Position numbers and translations under genes: made by a program. DNA of 64,000 nucleotides from Micavibrio sp. (GTDB lineage Bacteria > Pseudomonadota > Alphaproteobacteria > Micavibrionales > UBA2020). The DNA lies in contig JAPWJZ010000004.1 of assembly GCA_028283745.1 (NCBI GenBank), positions 248,001 to 312,000 of the forward strand, in the 5' to 3' direction. Shown one piece after another: positions 27,549 through 36,416 of this stretch (its first letter is position 1; the number at the start of each line of letters is the position of its first letter). The notes under the pieces are model-generated. The model did not search any database, was not told the origin of the DNA, and saw nothing but the letters and a program-made list of their open reading frames with translations.

Positions 27549-29024
27549 CTAGCTGGCTATTTTCTGGATGGTATTGGTGGTCGAAAAACCGTCTTCCATT
27601 TCGGCGCGCACAATTTTGCCGCCGTAGGAGGTGACCAGTTCGTAACCCACAACTTCTTCAAGCTTGTACTGCCCGCCCTTCACCAGCACATCGGGGCGAA
27701 TGGCCTTCAGCAGTTCCATCGGCGTTTCTTCGCCAAATACAACCACGGCATCCACCATTTCAAGGGCGGAAAGAATGGCGGCACGCGCCACTTCATCCTG
27801 CACGGGGCGGGACGGGCCTTTGAGTTTTTTGACCGAAGCATCGCTGTTGATGGCAACCACAAGGTAATCGCAGGCCGCTTTCGCCTGGCGCAGGGTGGAA
27901 AGGTGGCCGGGGTGCAGCAGGTCAAAGCAGCCGTTGGTGAAGCCGACTTTAAAGCCGCGGGTGCGCCAGCGCTCCGCCTGCTCCGCCGCGCCGTCGCGCG
28001 TCGTCAGCTTGGTTTTGCGGGCATAGGCCTGTTTTTCCATGGCGTAGCCGCCGGAAATAACATTTTCAATCTCATCGGGGCGCGCAACGGCGGTGCCGGG
28101 CTTGCCGACGACGATGCCGGCGGCAATATTGGCGAGCAGCGCGGCGCTGCGCATGGTAACCTTGGCGGCAAGAGCAGCCGCAAACGTTGCAATCACGGTA
28201 TCGCCCGCGCCGGATACGTCAAACACTTCGCGCACGTTGGCGGGAATGTGCAGCGGTTCGGCATCCGCCGAGATCAGCGACATGCCGGACTGGCTGCGCG
28301 TTGCCAGCACGGTTGTAATATCGCAGCCGGTGATCAGCTTCATGGCGGCGGCGCGTACGTCTTCATCGGTTGCGGCGGTCATGGCTGTCGCCGCTTCAAG
28401 TTCCTTGCGGTTCGGCGTAATAACGGTCGCGCCGCGGTAACGGGTGAAGTCCTGCCCCTTCGGGTCGACAATGACGGGAATGCCGTGGCTGCGCGCACAG
28501 TCAATCACCTTGGTGACGATGCGGTCGGTGAGCAGGCCTTTTTTATAGTCGGACAATATAACCGCCCCGCACGAAACCATCAGGCTTTCGGCGCGGGCAA
28601 TAATGCGGTCTTCAATATCTGCCGGCACGGCGGCGGTTTTTTCGCGGTCAACGCGCAGCATTTGCTGGCCGCCGGAAACAAAGCGGGATTTCACGGTGGT
28701 CTGGCGGCCTTTTGCCGTTTCCAGCGCGGGTTCAACGCCAAGGTCTTTTAATTGCTGTTCAATGTCGCGGCCGTTCAGGTCATCGCCCACCACGGCCAGC
28801 AGTACGGCCTTCGCGCCCAGGGCCGCGATATTGGCGACGACGTTACCGGCACCGCCCAGCATGGCTTTTTCCCGTTCCACCAGCAAAACCGGAATTGGCG
28901 CTTCGGGGGAGATTCGCTCGATCGACCCGTAAATAAAGCGGTCCAGCATCACATCCCCGAGGCAAAGCACGCGGGATTGGGAAAGGCGGGTCAAATCATC
29001 AAAAAGGGCTGAATTTTCAATCAT
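27549..29024 (-). CDS. hldE: Bifunctional heptose-7-phosphate kinase / heptose-1-phosphate adenylyltransferase
   Basis: Makes ADP-heptose precursor for LPS inner core. 491 residues in two domains: an N-terminal ribokinase-like domain with GGAGNVVANIAALGA and the C-terminal nucleotide-binding motif DVSGAGDTVIATF, and a C-terminal adenylyltransferase domain with TNGCFDLLHPGHL and later RPDVLVKGGQY. Both halves look complete. Its presence implies heptose-containing LPS. Confidence 0.95.
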   Translation of the reverse strand: MIENSALFDDLTRLSQSRVLCLGDVMLDRFIYGSIERISPEAPIPVLLVEREKAMLGGAGNVVANIAALGAKAVLLAVVGDDLNGRDIEQQLKDLGVEPALETAKGRQTTVKSRFVSGGQQMLRVDREKTAAVPADIEDRIIARAESLMVSCGAVILSDYKKGLLTDRIVTKVIDCARSHGIPVIVDPKGQDFTRYRGATVITPNRKELEAATAMTAATDEDVRAAAMKLITGCDITTVLATRSQSGMSLISADAEPLHIPANVREVFDVSGAGDTVIATFAAALAAKVTMRSAALLANIAAGIVVGKPGTAVARPDEIENVISGGYAMEKQAYARKTKLTTRDGAAEQAERWRTRGFKVGFTNGCFDLLHPGHLSTLRQAKAACDYLVVAINSDASVKKLKGPSRPVQDEVARAAILSALEMVDAVVVFGEETPMELLKAIRPDVLVKGGQYKLEEVVGYELVTSYGGKIVRAEMEDGFSTTNTIQKIAS

Positions 29025-29123
29025 GTAGACACTCTAATGGAGGGCTGTTGAAAAGGCATCCATGTTTCTATCATATTACATAAGGTAGTTCAAGTTCGAA
29101 AAGCTCCAATTATTAACGCCAAT

Positions 29124-29139
29124 TTCATCAAATATTAAC
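29124..29139 (+). promoter_or_regulatory. CtrA-like box upstream of the MshEN-BTLCP gene
   Basis: TTCA-N7-TTAAC, one mismatch from the CtrA consensus, ends four bases before the first possible ATG of the gene. It would fit cell-cycle control but is a single site. Confidence 0.35.
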
Positions 29140-29143
29140 GGTT

Positions 29144-30217
29144 ATGCATAATAATGAAGCAGTCAGACCAAGAAAAACGCCGTTACTTATATATATGTGG
29201 AAAGCGGTTGTTTCGATGGGCTTAAGGGTAACACCAATAAGGGGCGATAACCGCATGCTGAGCGTTAAGATCGAAGACCAGCCCGCACAACCCGCACACA
29301 CAGGCACCCGTTCGCCCCTTCAACACAGTTTCATCCGTTCTGTCAGCCGCCAGGTACGCAGCCACAAGCTGGGCGACCTGCTGGTGGCATCCGGCATCAT
29401 CACCGAAGGCCAGCTGGCGAACGCGCTGATCTCGCAAAAAGAAAACGGCGACCGCCTTGGTAAGGTGCTGCTGGAGCAAGGCTCGCTCTCCGCCGTTCAG
29501 CTGTACCGCAAGCTGGCCGAACAATGGTGCATCAAAGCATCCACCGCTGGCGTTGCCCTCATGATGCAGGTTTTGACCCCCTCTGTTGCGCGCGCCGATG
29601 ACAGCTCGGGCACCGTGCGCCTTGCTTCCGCTTTTTCAACCGCGACGATCCGCCCGCAACTGCCGGAAGGCGCGCACCCTGGCCTGTTCGGCACCTCGGA
29701 AATTAAAACCGCGGGCGTTGCCATGTTCCCGAAATGGACCGCCGTTATGGCCCGTTTTGACGAGCAGATGCACACGCAAGGCCTGTCGCCCACCGTGCAG
29801 GCCTGGAAAACCCACCTGCAAGGCATGCACGACCTGACCCCGCATGAGCAGATCGAGCAGGTTAACAATTACATCAATTCCGTCCGCTACGTTGAAGACA
29901 GCGTCAACTACAAAAAGTCGGACTACTGGGCAACCCCCATCGAGTTCCTGACCCGCGGCGGCGACTGCGAAGATTTCGCGATTGCAAAATATGCGTCCTT
30001 GCGTGCCCTCGGTTTCACCACCGACCAGATGCGCATTGCCATCGTGCAGGATAAAGTGAAGAACGTGCCGCATGCCATCCTCATCGTCTATACCGATGGC
30101 AACGCCTACGTCCTCGACAACCAGGACAAGCGCGTGCGCAACAGCGACGAGATCAACCGCTACAAGCCCATCTTCTCTCTGAACAGCAACAGCTGGTGGC
30201 TGCACAAACGTGCTTAA
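29144..30217 (+). CDS. MshEN-like domain fused to a BTLCP (LapG-type) cysteine protease
   Basis: Up to 357 residues. About residues 65-130 resemble the MshEN/type II secretion ATPase N-domain (HKLGDLLVASGIITEGQLANAL...GDRLGKVLLEQGSLS), a known c-di-GMP-binding type in other proteins. A hydrophobic stretch ending in SVARA-DD follows (about 137-153) and looks like an internal signal peptide or anchor. The rest is a bacterial transglutaminase-like cysteine protease with Cys275 in RGGDCEDFA, His in PHAILIV and Asp in YVLDNQ. LapG relatives cleave adhesins in the periplasm. Start uncertain: ATG at 29144, or 29254 which has AAGGGG upstream. Confidence 0.8.
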   Translation: MHNNEAVRPRKTPLLIYMWKAVVSMGLRVTPIRGDNRMLSVKIEDQPAQPAHTGTRSPLQHSFIRSVSRQVRSHKLGDLLVASGIITEGQLANALISQKENGDRLGKVLLEQGSLSAVQLYRKLAEQWCIKASTAGVALMMQVLTPSVARADDSSGTVRLASAFSTATIRPQLPEGAHPGLFGTSEIKTAGVAMFPKWTAVMARFDEQMHTQGLSPTVQAWKTHLQGMHDLTPHEQIEQVNNYINSVRYVEDSVNYKKSDYWATPIEFLTRGGDCEDFAIAKYASLRALGFTTDQMRIAIVQDKVKNVPHAILIVYTDGNAYVLDNQDKRVRNSDEINRYKPIFSLNSNSWWLHKRA

Positions 30218-30235
30218 GATTTAAAAGCGAAGTAC

Positions 30236-30269
30236 AAAAAAAGCGCCGGTTCATCGACCGGCGCTTTTT
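30236..30269. terminator. Bidirectional terminator
   Basis: AAAAAGCGCCGGT pairs with ACCGGCGCTTTTT around a six-base loop between two convergent genes. Confidence 0.9.
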
Positions 30270-30287
30270 CGTTGGGGAGGAAGGGTT

Positions 30288-31109
30288 TTAAGCCGCCGCA
30301 ACCTTCTTTTCAATCGCGGGGTTGCGGTTTTGCCAGTAGGCCGGTGCGAAGGCGGCGGCTTCGGCGCGGAACGGAATATCCCCGCCCCCAGCCTTCTCGT
30401 GCAGCCAGTCAAGGTGGCGCTGCAGCGCGCCCTTGCGGTCACCCGTAAAGGCGGCCCGCGTCAGGCGTGCCATCGCGGTTTCGACACTGTCGTAGTTCTG
30501 GCGCCAAATATCGAACCAGCGCTGGTTCTGCGCGGTGAAGCTGTGCAGCCATTGCTCGATCGCATCGCCCTCCTTCGGCCAGAACATGGCGTGGCGGCGG
30601 CGATAATATAGCTCCGTCGTCAGGCGGTCCGGCTCTTCCTGCCAGCGTTGCTGCAAGCCGCCGTCTTTCAAAAACCTGTCCGCGAAAATTTCCGTGGGGA
30701 AGGTCATGGCGCGGAGTTCCGGCATGTCGAAATAGACCATGATTTCCGTGACGGTGGAGGCATAAAGCTCGTTGTCCTGCATTTTGCGGGCAAAGCTGTC
30801 CGGGTGCTGGCCCTCAAGGTGGATCATATCCGCCCCGTGCGCCAGTTCGTGCAGCAGGTACAGGTCGTTGCAGGAACCTTTATCATACTGCCGATAGCCA
30901 ATGCCCGACCACCACAGGCTGAAATGCGCGCGCTCGAGGTATTCGTCGCTCATGTCATAGAAGAAGCGCGGCAGCGCGGCAAAACGGTCGACGATGCGGT
31001 AGACAAGCCCGCCGCGGGCGTAGGAATCTTTAAACGCATCTGTCCGCCACAGGCTTTTCATGTGGTCGTGAATATCGGCGCGGGAAACGATTTGCTGGAT
31101 GTTTTTCAT
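30288..31109 (-). CDS. Unknown protein with an HExxH motif
   Basis: 273 residues. I do not recognise the family. It has HELAH at residues 87-91 in LYLLHELAHGADM, which fits the zinc site of metallopeptidases; nearby acidic residues (Glu114, Glu122) could be a third ligand. The protein is Trp/Tyr-rich, helical by eye, with no signal peptide. Its ATG overlaps the stop of the PLP-enzyme gene by four bases (ATGA), so the two products are probably made together and may act on one pathway. It ends before a strong terminator. Confidence 0.65.
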   Translation of the reverse strand: MKNIQQIVSRADIHDHMKSLWRTDAFKDSYARGGLVYRIVDRFAALPRFFYDMSDEYLERAHFSLWWSGIGYRQYDKGSCNDLYLLHELAHGADMIHLEGQHPDSFARKMQDNELYASTVTEIMVYFDMPELRAMTFPTEIFADRFLKDGGLQQRWQEEPDRLTTELYYRRRHAMFWPKEGDAIEQWLHSFTAQNQRWFDIWRQNYDSVETAMARLTRAAFTGDRKGALQRHLDWLHEKAGGGDIPFRAEAAAFAPAYWQNRNPAIEKKVAAA

Positions 31110-32230
31110 GGCGCGTTCCTTTCAGGCAAGACTTCATGCGCGCGGGCGCGGACGGTGCCGTCGACGGCGGGGTTGATGATATGGGCGATGCTGGGCGTGA
31201 GGCACAGCCGCAGCTTTTCATCCCCCCTGCCGCCGCGTGTGAGGTAGCGGTGCAGCGGGTCTTCGGCATTGACGGGCGTTGCTGTTGCGAGCATCCAGAC
31301 ATCCGCTGGCGTTAAATCAAGCCCCAGCGTTTCGCGGGCCTGCCGCAATGCCGGCCCCTGCCCCAATGCCGCATAGCGCTGCGGCAATTCATGCACACCG
31401 TAGGTTTGCATGAGTTTTGTGCCAAGCTTTAGTGACAACAGGTTCTTGAACCATTTATTGCCGAACAGGCCGGGATACGCCTGCCGCGACAAAAGACCGC
31501 CGATGCGGTGATAATAAACGCCCATCGGCTTGCTGAGCGAAAAGAAAATCGCCTGCACGTTGGGGCTATAGGCCTCTATCGTGAAGTCGCGGGCAACGCA
31601 GCCAACGTAGGTCAGGTCGAGCATTAAATCCGCGCTGGGCTGCTGGCGGTATAGCGCGGCGGCAAAGGCCGGATATTCGCCCCAGACATTGCCATCAATC
31701 GCGGAAGGCTGGCTGATATAAAACTGGTCGGTTGCGCCCACGCGCAGCACGGCGGCGCGCCAGTCGTGGCGGTTATGTGCGACTGTTTTAATGCCGGCGG
31801 CAGTGGCATAGGCGGCAAAGCCTTCGTAATCACCCTCAAATACGTGAATGACGGGGCTAAAGCCCTCAGCCCTGGCGCGGTGGCCATAGGCGTAAATGGT
31901 TTCACGCAACGCCTCGCTGGCGCCGCCGGTGGTGTAGAAAAACGGAAAGTCGCCTGCATCGAACTTCAAAACCGGGGAAGACCATGCCTTCCATGTCGCA
32001 AAAAACGCCTCATGCATCACGTCCTGCTTTTGCGTCCAGGCTTCGCGGTACATGTGGTGCAGTGCGGCCCTGTCGCCATCCACCAGCGCATCAAGCGCGG
32101 CTTCTGTTTCCGGCATCACATAGCTATAGACCGTTTTGCTGACCCCGGCATTTTCCAGCAGTGCGTTCAGTGCGGCATTGGTGGGGGCGGGCGTTGCGGG
32201 AGCGGCGTATTTGAGGGCGGCGAACATCAT
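31106..32230 (-). CDS. PLP-dependent aminotransferase-like enzyme
   Basis: About 374 residues. The fold-type I pattern is visible: TTGGASEALRE (phosphate-binding loop), a downstream QPSAIDGNVWGEY, DLTYVG with the Asp that contacts the pyridine nitrogen, and FFSLSKPMG with the Schiff-base Lys (about residue 234 from the chosen start). It is not a close match to any named aminotransferase I know. Starts at 32287 or at 32230/32227 are possible; a -10-like TATACT just upstream of the latter favours the shorter form. It is translationally coupled to the HExxH protein. Confidence 0.72.
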   Translation of the reverse strand: MMFAALKYAAPATPAPTNAALNALLENAGVSKTVYSYVMPETEAALDALVDGDRAALHHMYREAWTQKQDVMHEAFFATWKAWSSPVLKFDAGDFPFFYTTGGASEALRETIYAYGHRARAEGFSPVIHVFEGDYEGFAAYATAAGIKTVAHNRHDWRAAVLRVGATDQFYISQPSAIDGNVWGEYPAFAAALYRQQPSADLMLDLTYVGCVARDFTIEAYSPNVQAIFFSLSKPMGVYYHRIGGLLSRQAYPGLFGNKWFKNLLSLKLGTKLMQTYGVHELPQRYAALGQGPALRQARETLGLDLTPADVWMLATATPVNAEDPLHRYLTRGGRGDEKLRLCLTPSIAHIINPAVDGTVRARAHEVLPERNAP

Positions 32231-32359
32231 GACGGGGCTTTCTCTAAACAACTTGTTATTCTCAATAAGAGTATAACATATAGTCATAAAGAGTATATGT
32301 CAAGCGCGGATCACCCGCGCCGCATAAAGCCGCTAAAAATACGCTATTTTGCTGTTATT

Positions 32360-34294
32360 TCAAGGGCTCACCAGCAGGGCAAGGCTGGCGTAATCAAAAG
32401 CGAAAACGCCGTCTTTGACATGGCCGGACAGAGATAAAACCTGCACTTTGGCGCGCAAATGCCCCGACTCCGCCGTCAGGTCAAGTTCCGGCAGGCGCGC
32501 CACCGGTACTTCCGTCAGGTGGTCGCTGTAAAGCTTCTGCGCAAGGGGCTGCAGCTGGAAGCTGACGCTTGCCGCGGTCTTCGCATTCCTGACGGTCAAA
32601 AGCCCCGCCTTGTTCATGGTGTACACAAGCGACGGTCTGGATGTAACCCCGAGTGCGGCCGTCGTTGCCGCAGCGCCGCCCATGGGCGCGTTCTGCGCAT
32701 TGCCGTTTTCGCTATCGGTCGCATAGACCCAGTCGCTGCCCGTGGTGGCGGGCGTGATGCGCGCATAATATTCATACGGCGCAACATGCACCAGCGCATC
32801 CACCTGATAGCTATACGCGCCGGGACGGCTGATGGTGTAATATTCGTCTTCCTCGGAACCCCAGCGCTGCACGTACTTCATACCCCAAGCGGCCATGACG
32901 CGCTCCGGCAAATCATATTCGCTGCGGCAGCCGGTGAAGCTGCGGTTTTCGCACATGTTGTCGCCATGCACGGTATTGCTGGCCGTGATCTCCTTTTCAA
33001 ACGGCGCTGTCAGCTTTGCAATAGAGGCTTCCTTGTTGTCGCCGTAAATGTAGTCGAGGATGGAGCTGATTTCCTTGCGGTCGTCGAAGGAAACTTTGGC
33101 GGCGGTTTTTTGCAGCTTGTCGCCGTTCAAAACTTCCGCGCGCGTCAGCAGCGATTCAAGCCGTGCAACCTGGCTGTTGGTGGAAACCGGCACAGCGCCC
33201 CACGGGCCGAAGGTAGCCAGCAGGAACAGCGCCGATAATACCATCGGCACCTGCTTGATATGCGCCAGCTTCGGACGCAGCAGCGAAAAGGCGCACAAAC
33301 CCGCCAGCCACAGGAAGCTAAGGCCAATGGCATAGCGCTCTTCCGTCACGCCATACTGGCTGATACGGGTATAAAGGCCGAAGCCCAGCAGGCCCACCGG
33401 CACCAGCAGCAGGTAATAGAAATATTTGTAGAACTGCTGCAGCAGGCGCGTGCCGTTGTCACGCATGGGGAACACCGCCAGCCGCGCCGCAACCCCCGCC
33501 GCGCCAAACCCCGTCACCATGTAGGCAAGGTTGCCGCGCGGCAGTTCCCACTTGTACACAATTTTGGCGAAATAGGCATACAGCACCCATGTCATGATCA
33601 GCACCAGCGGCACGACAAGGTAATTGGCGATAAAGTGGATGCCCGGCATCATCTGGCATTCTTCACGCGCGAAATCAAACTGGCGCTGCAGGTACGACAT
33701 GAACATGACAGGGCCGAAAAAGCCGAAGCCGACAATCCAGATATCGCCATACAGCTTGCCCGGCACGTTCAGTTCAAACAAATAATCCACGCTGCCCAGA
33801 ATGGCGCAGAGCCCAAGGCACAGGATAAGCGTGGAGAGGCCCGACATGATAAACGACACGCCGTTGCTGTAGTTGTAATACCACACGCTGTCTTCCGTGC
33901 TGCGGCGGCCAATGTAGGGCGCGAACAACATGGAAAGGGAAATTGCAGCTGCGAAAAACAGGTTCGCCGCGCTGAAATGCGCGGGCAGGAAAGCAAAACC
34001 TGCCACCACAGCCGCGCAAGCGGCCATCAGGCCCCAGCGCCTTGCAGGCGGCAGCGCATGGCTTTCCGCAAACAGCTTTGCCGACGTGAACAGCACAAGG
34101 CCGTTGCCGACAAACAGCAGCAACCGCGCAAACATGTCGTCGCTGAATACTTTTGATTCATAAATCGTCAGCAGCCACAATACCGTGCCGCATGCCGCGC
34201 AGATGACGGAGAGCGGGAAGCGCGTGAAAGCCGCGCGCAAAACATTGACCAGATATTCAACCTGAAAACGCTTCAGGAAATTTTTAAAAGACAT
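32360..34294 (-). CDS. DUF4153 polytopic membrane protein
   Basis: About 644 residues. The N-terminal 370 residues hold roughly ten hydrophobic helices, including the DUF4153 pattern (SYLFELNVPGKLYGDIW-like stretch and the loop before FGPVMFMSYL). The C-terminal part (about 380-640) is soluble and probably periplasmic. Function unknown; the family appears in many Proteobacteria. The chosen ATG follows a poly-A-rich leader; a GTG five codons upstream is less likely. Confidence 0.8.
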   Translation of the reverse strand: MSFKNFLKRFQVEYLVNVLRAAFTRFPLSVICAACGTVLWLLTIYESKVFSDDMFARLLLFVGNGLVLFTSAKLFAESHALPPARRWGLMAACAAVVAGFAFLPAHFSAANLFFAAAISLSMLFAPYIGRRSTEDSVWYYNYSNGVSFIMSGLSTLILCLGLCAILGSVDYLFELNVPGKLYGDIWIVGFGFFGPVMFMSYLQRQFDFAREECQMMPGIHFIANYLVVPLVLIMTWVLYAYFAKIVYKWELPRGNLAYMVTGFGAAGVAARLAVFPMRDNGTRLLQQFYKYFYYLLLVPVGLLGFGLYTRISQYGVTEERYAIGLSFLWLAGLCAFSLLRPKLAHIKQVPMVLSALFLLATFGPWGAVPVSTNSQVARLESLLTRAEVLNGDKLQKTAAKVSFDDRKEISSILDYIYGDNKEASIAKLTAPFEKEITASNTVHGDNMCENRSFTGCRSEYDLPERVMAAWGMKYVQRWGSEEDEYYTISRPGAYSYQVDALVHVAPYEYYARITPATTGSDWVYATDSENGNAQNAPMGGAAATTAALGVTSRPSLVYTMNKAGLLTVRNAKTAASVSFQLQPLAQKLYSDHLTEVPVARLPELDLTAESGHLRAKVQVLSLSGHVKDGVFAFDYASLALLVSP

Positions 34295-34393
34295 TTTAAA
34301 AAAAGACACGGCAATACATTCCCTTGCAATGAGGGGTTAAAATAAATGCTTTCGCTTAAGTTTAGTCGGTAATTAATTACTTAGCCGGTTCAA

Positions 34394-35812
34394 TTACTCA
34401 ACCCACGCCACGCGCAGGATGTTGGTGGAACCGGGCGTGCCGAAGGGAACGCCCGCGGTAATCACCACGCGCTGGCCTTTTTCGGCAATTTCGTGTTCCA
34501 GCGCAAGGCGGATGGCTTTTTTCACCATGTCGGCAAAGTTATCGACATCGGAGGTATGCACGGGATAAACGCCATATGACAGCTGCAAACGGCGCGCAAC
34601 CTCCATGCTTTCGGTCAGGCACAGCACCGGCACGGCGGGCCTTTCGCGCGCGGTGCGCAGGGTGGTGGAGCCGGAAGTTGTGTAGTTGACGATGGCGGCG
34701 GCGGAAATGGTATTCGCCACCCACGATGCGGCAGCCGTAATGGCATCCGGCGAGTTTTTATCGGGGTCGGGATGCTCGGCATCCATGATTTTGCGGTACA
34801 GGTCGTCTTTTTCAACATCCGCCGCAATGCGGTCCATGATGGAGACGGCTTCAAGCGGGTATTCGCCCGACGCGGTTTCGGCCGACAGCATCACGGCATC
34901 GGCCGCATCGTAAATGGCGGTGGCAACGTCGGACGCTTCGGCGCGGGTCGGGCGCGGCGAGGAGATCATGGATTCAAGCATCTGCGTTGCGACGATCACG
35001 GGCTTGCCCGCCTGACGGCAGGAACGGATGATGCGCTTTTGCACGGCCGGCACTTTTTCCGACGGAATTTCAACGCCGAGGTCGCCGCGCGCCACCATGA
35101 CCGCGTCAGACATATCGACGATCTGCGCAAGGTGGGTGATGGCGGAAGGCTTTTCAAGCTTGGTGATGATTTTGGCGCGGCCGTTGATAAGCTTGCGGGC
35201 TTCAGCCACGTCTTCGGGGCGCTGCACGAAGGACAGCGCAATCCAGTCCACGCCCATTTTGAGCGCGGCTTCAAGGTCACGGCGGTCTTTTTCGGTCAGC
35301 ACGGAAACTTTCAGCAGCACGTTGGGCAGGTTCACGCCCTTGCGGTCGGAAAGTTTTTTGCCGGCGACAACTTCGGTTTCGACCCAGTCGGGGCCTTTTT
35401 TAACAACGTGCAGGTGCGTCTTGCCGTCATCCAGCAGAATATCCGCGCCCACAACCAGCACATCGAGAATTTCGGGGTGCGGCAGGAAGACGCGTTTTTC
35501 ATCACCCGGTTCGGGGTTTGAATCGAGGATAAGGCGCATGCCTTTTTGAATATCGATCGAGCCGTTTTTAAAGGTGCCAAGGCGCAGCTTGGGGCCCTGC
35601 AGGTCGGCGAACACGCCAATGGGGTGGCCGACTTCCAGCTCGAGCGCGCGGATAATTTTAAGGCGCTTTTCATGGTCTTCATGCGCGCCATGGCTGAAGT
35701 TGAGGCGGAAAACGTCAACGCCCGCTTCATACAGCTTGCGGACCATTTCCGGCGTCGATGATGTGGGGCCAAGCGTGGCGACGATTTTGGTTTTGCGGTT
35801 GCGTTTTGCCAT
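34394..35812 (-). CDS. pyk: Pyruvate kinase
   Basis: Last step of glycolysis, phosphoenolpyruvate plus ADP to pyruvate plus ATP. 472 residues, normal length. Motifs: KIVATLGPTSS at the N-terminus, IITKLEKPSAI (catalytic Lys region), and MVARGDLGVEIP (Mg-binding). The C-terminal allosteric domain is present and ends in GSTNILRVAWVE. Monocistronic by its surroundings. Confidence 0.96.
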   Translation of the reverse strand: MAKRNRKTKIVATLGPTSSTPEMVRKLYEAGVDVFRLNFSHGAHEDHEKRLKIIRALELEVGHPIGVFADLQGPKLRLGTFKNGSIDIQKGMRLILDSNPEPGDEKRVFLPHPEILDVLVVGADILLDDGKTHLHVVKKGPDWVETEVVAGKKLSDRKGVNLPNVLLKVSVLTEKDRRDLEAALKMGVDWIALSFVQRPEDVAEARKLINGRAKIITKLEKPSAITHLAQIVDMSDAVMVARGDLGVEIPSEKVPAVQKRIIRSCRQAGKPVIVATQMLESMISSPRPTRAEASDVATAIYDAADAVMLSAETASGEYPLEAVSIMDRIAADVEKDDLYRKIMDAEHPDPDKNSPDAITAAASWVANTISAAAIVNYTTSGSTTLRTARERPAVPVLCLTESMEVARRLQLSYGVYPVHTSDVDNFADMVKKAIRLALEHEIAEKGQRVVITAGVPFGTPGSTNILRVAWVE

Positions 35813-35985
35813 GGCTTTGTCGGTCTTTCGGCTTGCAAATGTCAGGAGGGTCGGGGCGATATCCCCGCCTTCCCGTCCTTCATACGCACCATAATAGAGA
35901 TGCGCAAGCCTGCCCTTCGGCTTTTAGCCGCATTGCACCAAAATACGTTAACTTATGAAAAGTTTTGCACGGGCAGGACACAGAA

Positions 35986-36020
35986 ACGCCCCGGCTGCAA
36001 AATTTCTGCAAACGGGGCGT
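35986..36020 (-). terminator. Hairpin downstream of the small Cys protein gene
   Basis: ACGCCCCG pairs with CGGGGCGT around a 19-base loop; on the minus strand it is followed by TTTCTG, a weak U tract. It could terminate the small leftward gene. Confidence 0.4.
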
Positions 36021-36064
36021 CCCTTGAGGGTGTCATTAAAGTCCAGTGTCGTTCTGCGCGAAAA

Positions 36065-36268
36065 TTATTTCGCGTTCGCCAGCATCCCTTTCGGAATTTC
36101 GATGACGAATTCATCCGCGCCGACGCGGCCTTCGACAAGAGCCTGCGCTTCAATCGACAGTTTCTTGCCGATGATGACGTAGGAACCGGCATCCGTTTCA
36201 AAAACGGCAGGGCAGCAGGTTTGCGTATGGCAGACAAAAGCTTCGGGGGTGATGTCGTTAAGTTTCAT
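36065..36268 (-). CDS. Small Cys-containing protein, possibly Zur-controlled
   Basis: 67 residues. Near the N-terminus is CHTQTCCP, three Cys and one His in eight residues, which could bind zinc or another metal; the rest is a small mixed fold. I do not recognise a family. AAGGAG lies ten bases before the ATG. A Zur-type palindrome lies about 75 bases upstream, and the Fur-family gene itself is next on the same strand, so a role in zinc supply or sparing is a reasonable guess. Confidence 0.65.
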   Translation of the reverse strand: MKLNDITPEAFVCHTQTCCPAVFETDAGSYVIIGKKLSIEAQALVEGRVGADEFVIEIPKGMLANAK

Positions 36269-36342
36269 GGTCTGGTAGCTCCTTGTTGTGGCGGCTTTTT
36301 AAAAACGCATGACGTGCCGCCCGGGATCATGCGCGATACAAA

Positions 36343-36359
36343 GTGTTATAAAGTAACAG
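36343..36359 (-). promoter_or_regulatory. Second Zur-like operator
   Basis: GTGTTATA-A-AGTAACAG. The first half is identical to the half-site of the zur palindrome; the second half matches five of eight positions. On the minus strand it overlaps a TATAAC -10-like word before the small Cys protein gene. Confidence 0.5.
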
Positions 36360-36375
36360 TCGTGGACCAAGTTCG

Positions 36376-36408
36376 GCCCGCTGCGGCTTTTTAAAGACCG
36401 CAGCGGGC
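36376..36408 (-). terminator. Strong hairpin after zur
   Basis: GCCCGCTGCGG pairs with CCGCAGCGGGC around an 11-base loop just downstream of the zur stop. No U run follows on that strand, so it may be a stability hairpin rather than a true intrinsic terminator. Confidence 0.5.
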
Positions 36409-36416
36409 GGTTGTTA

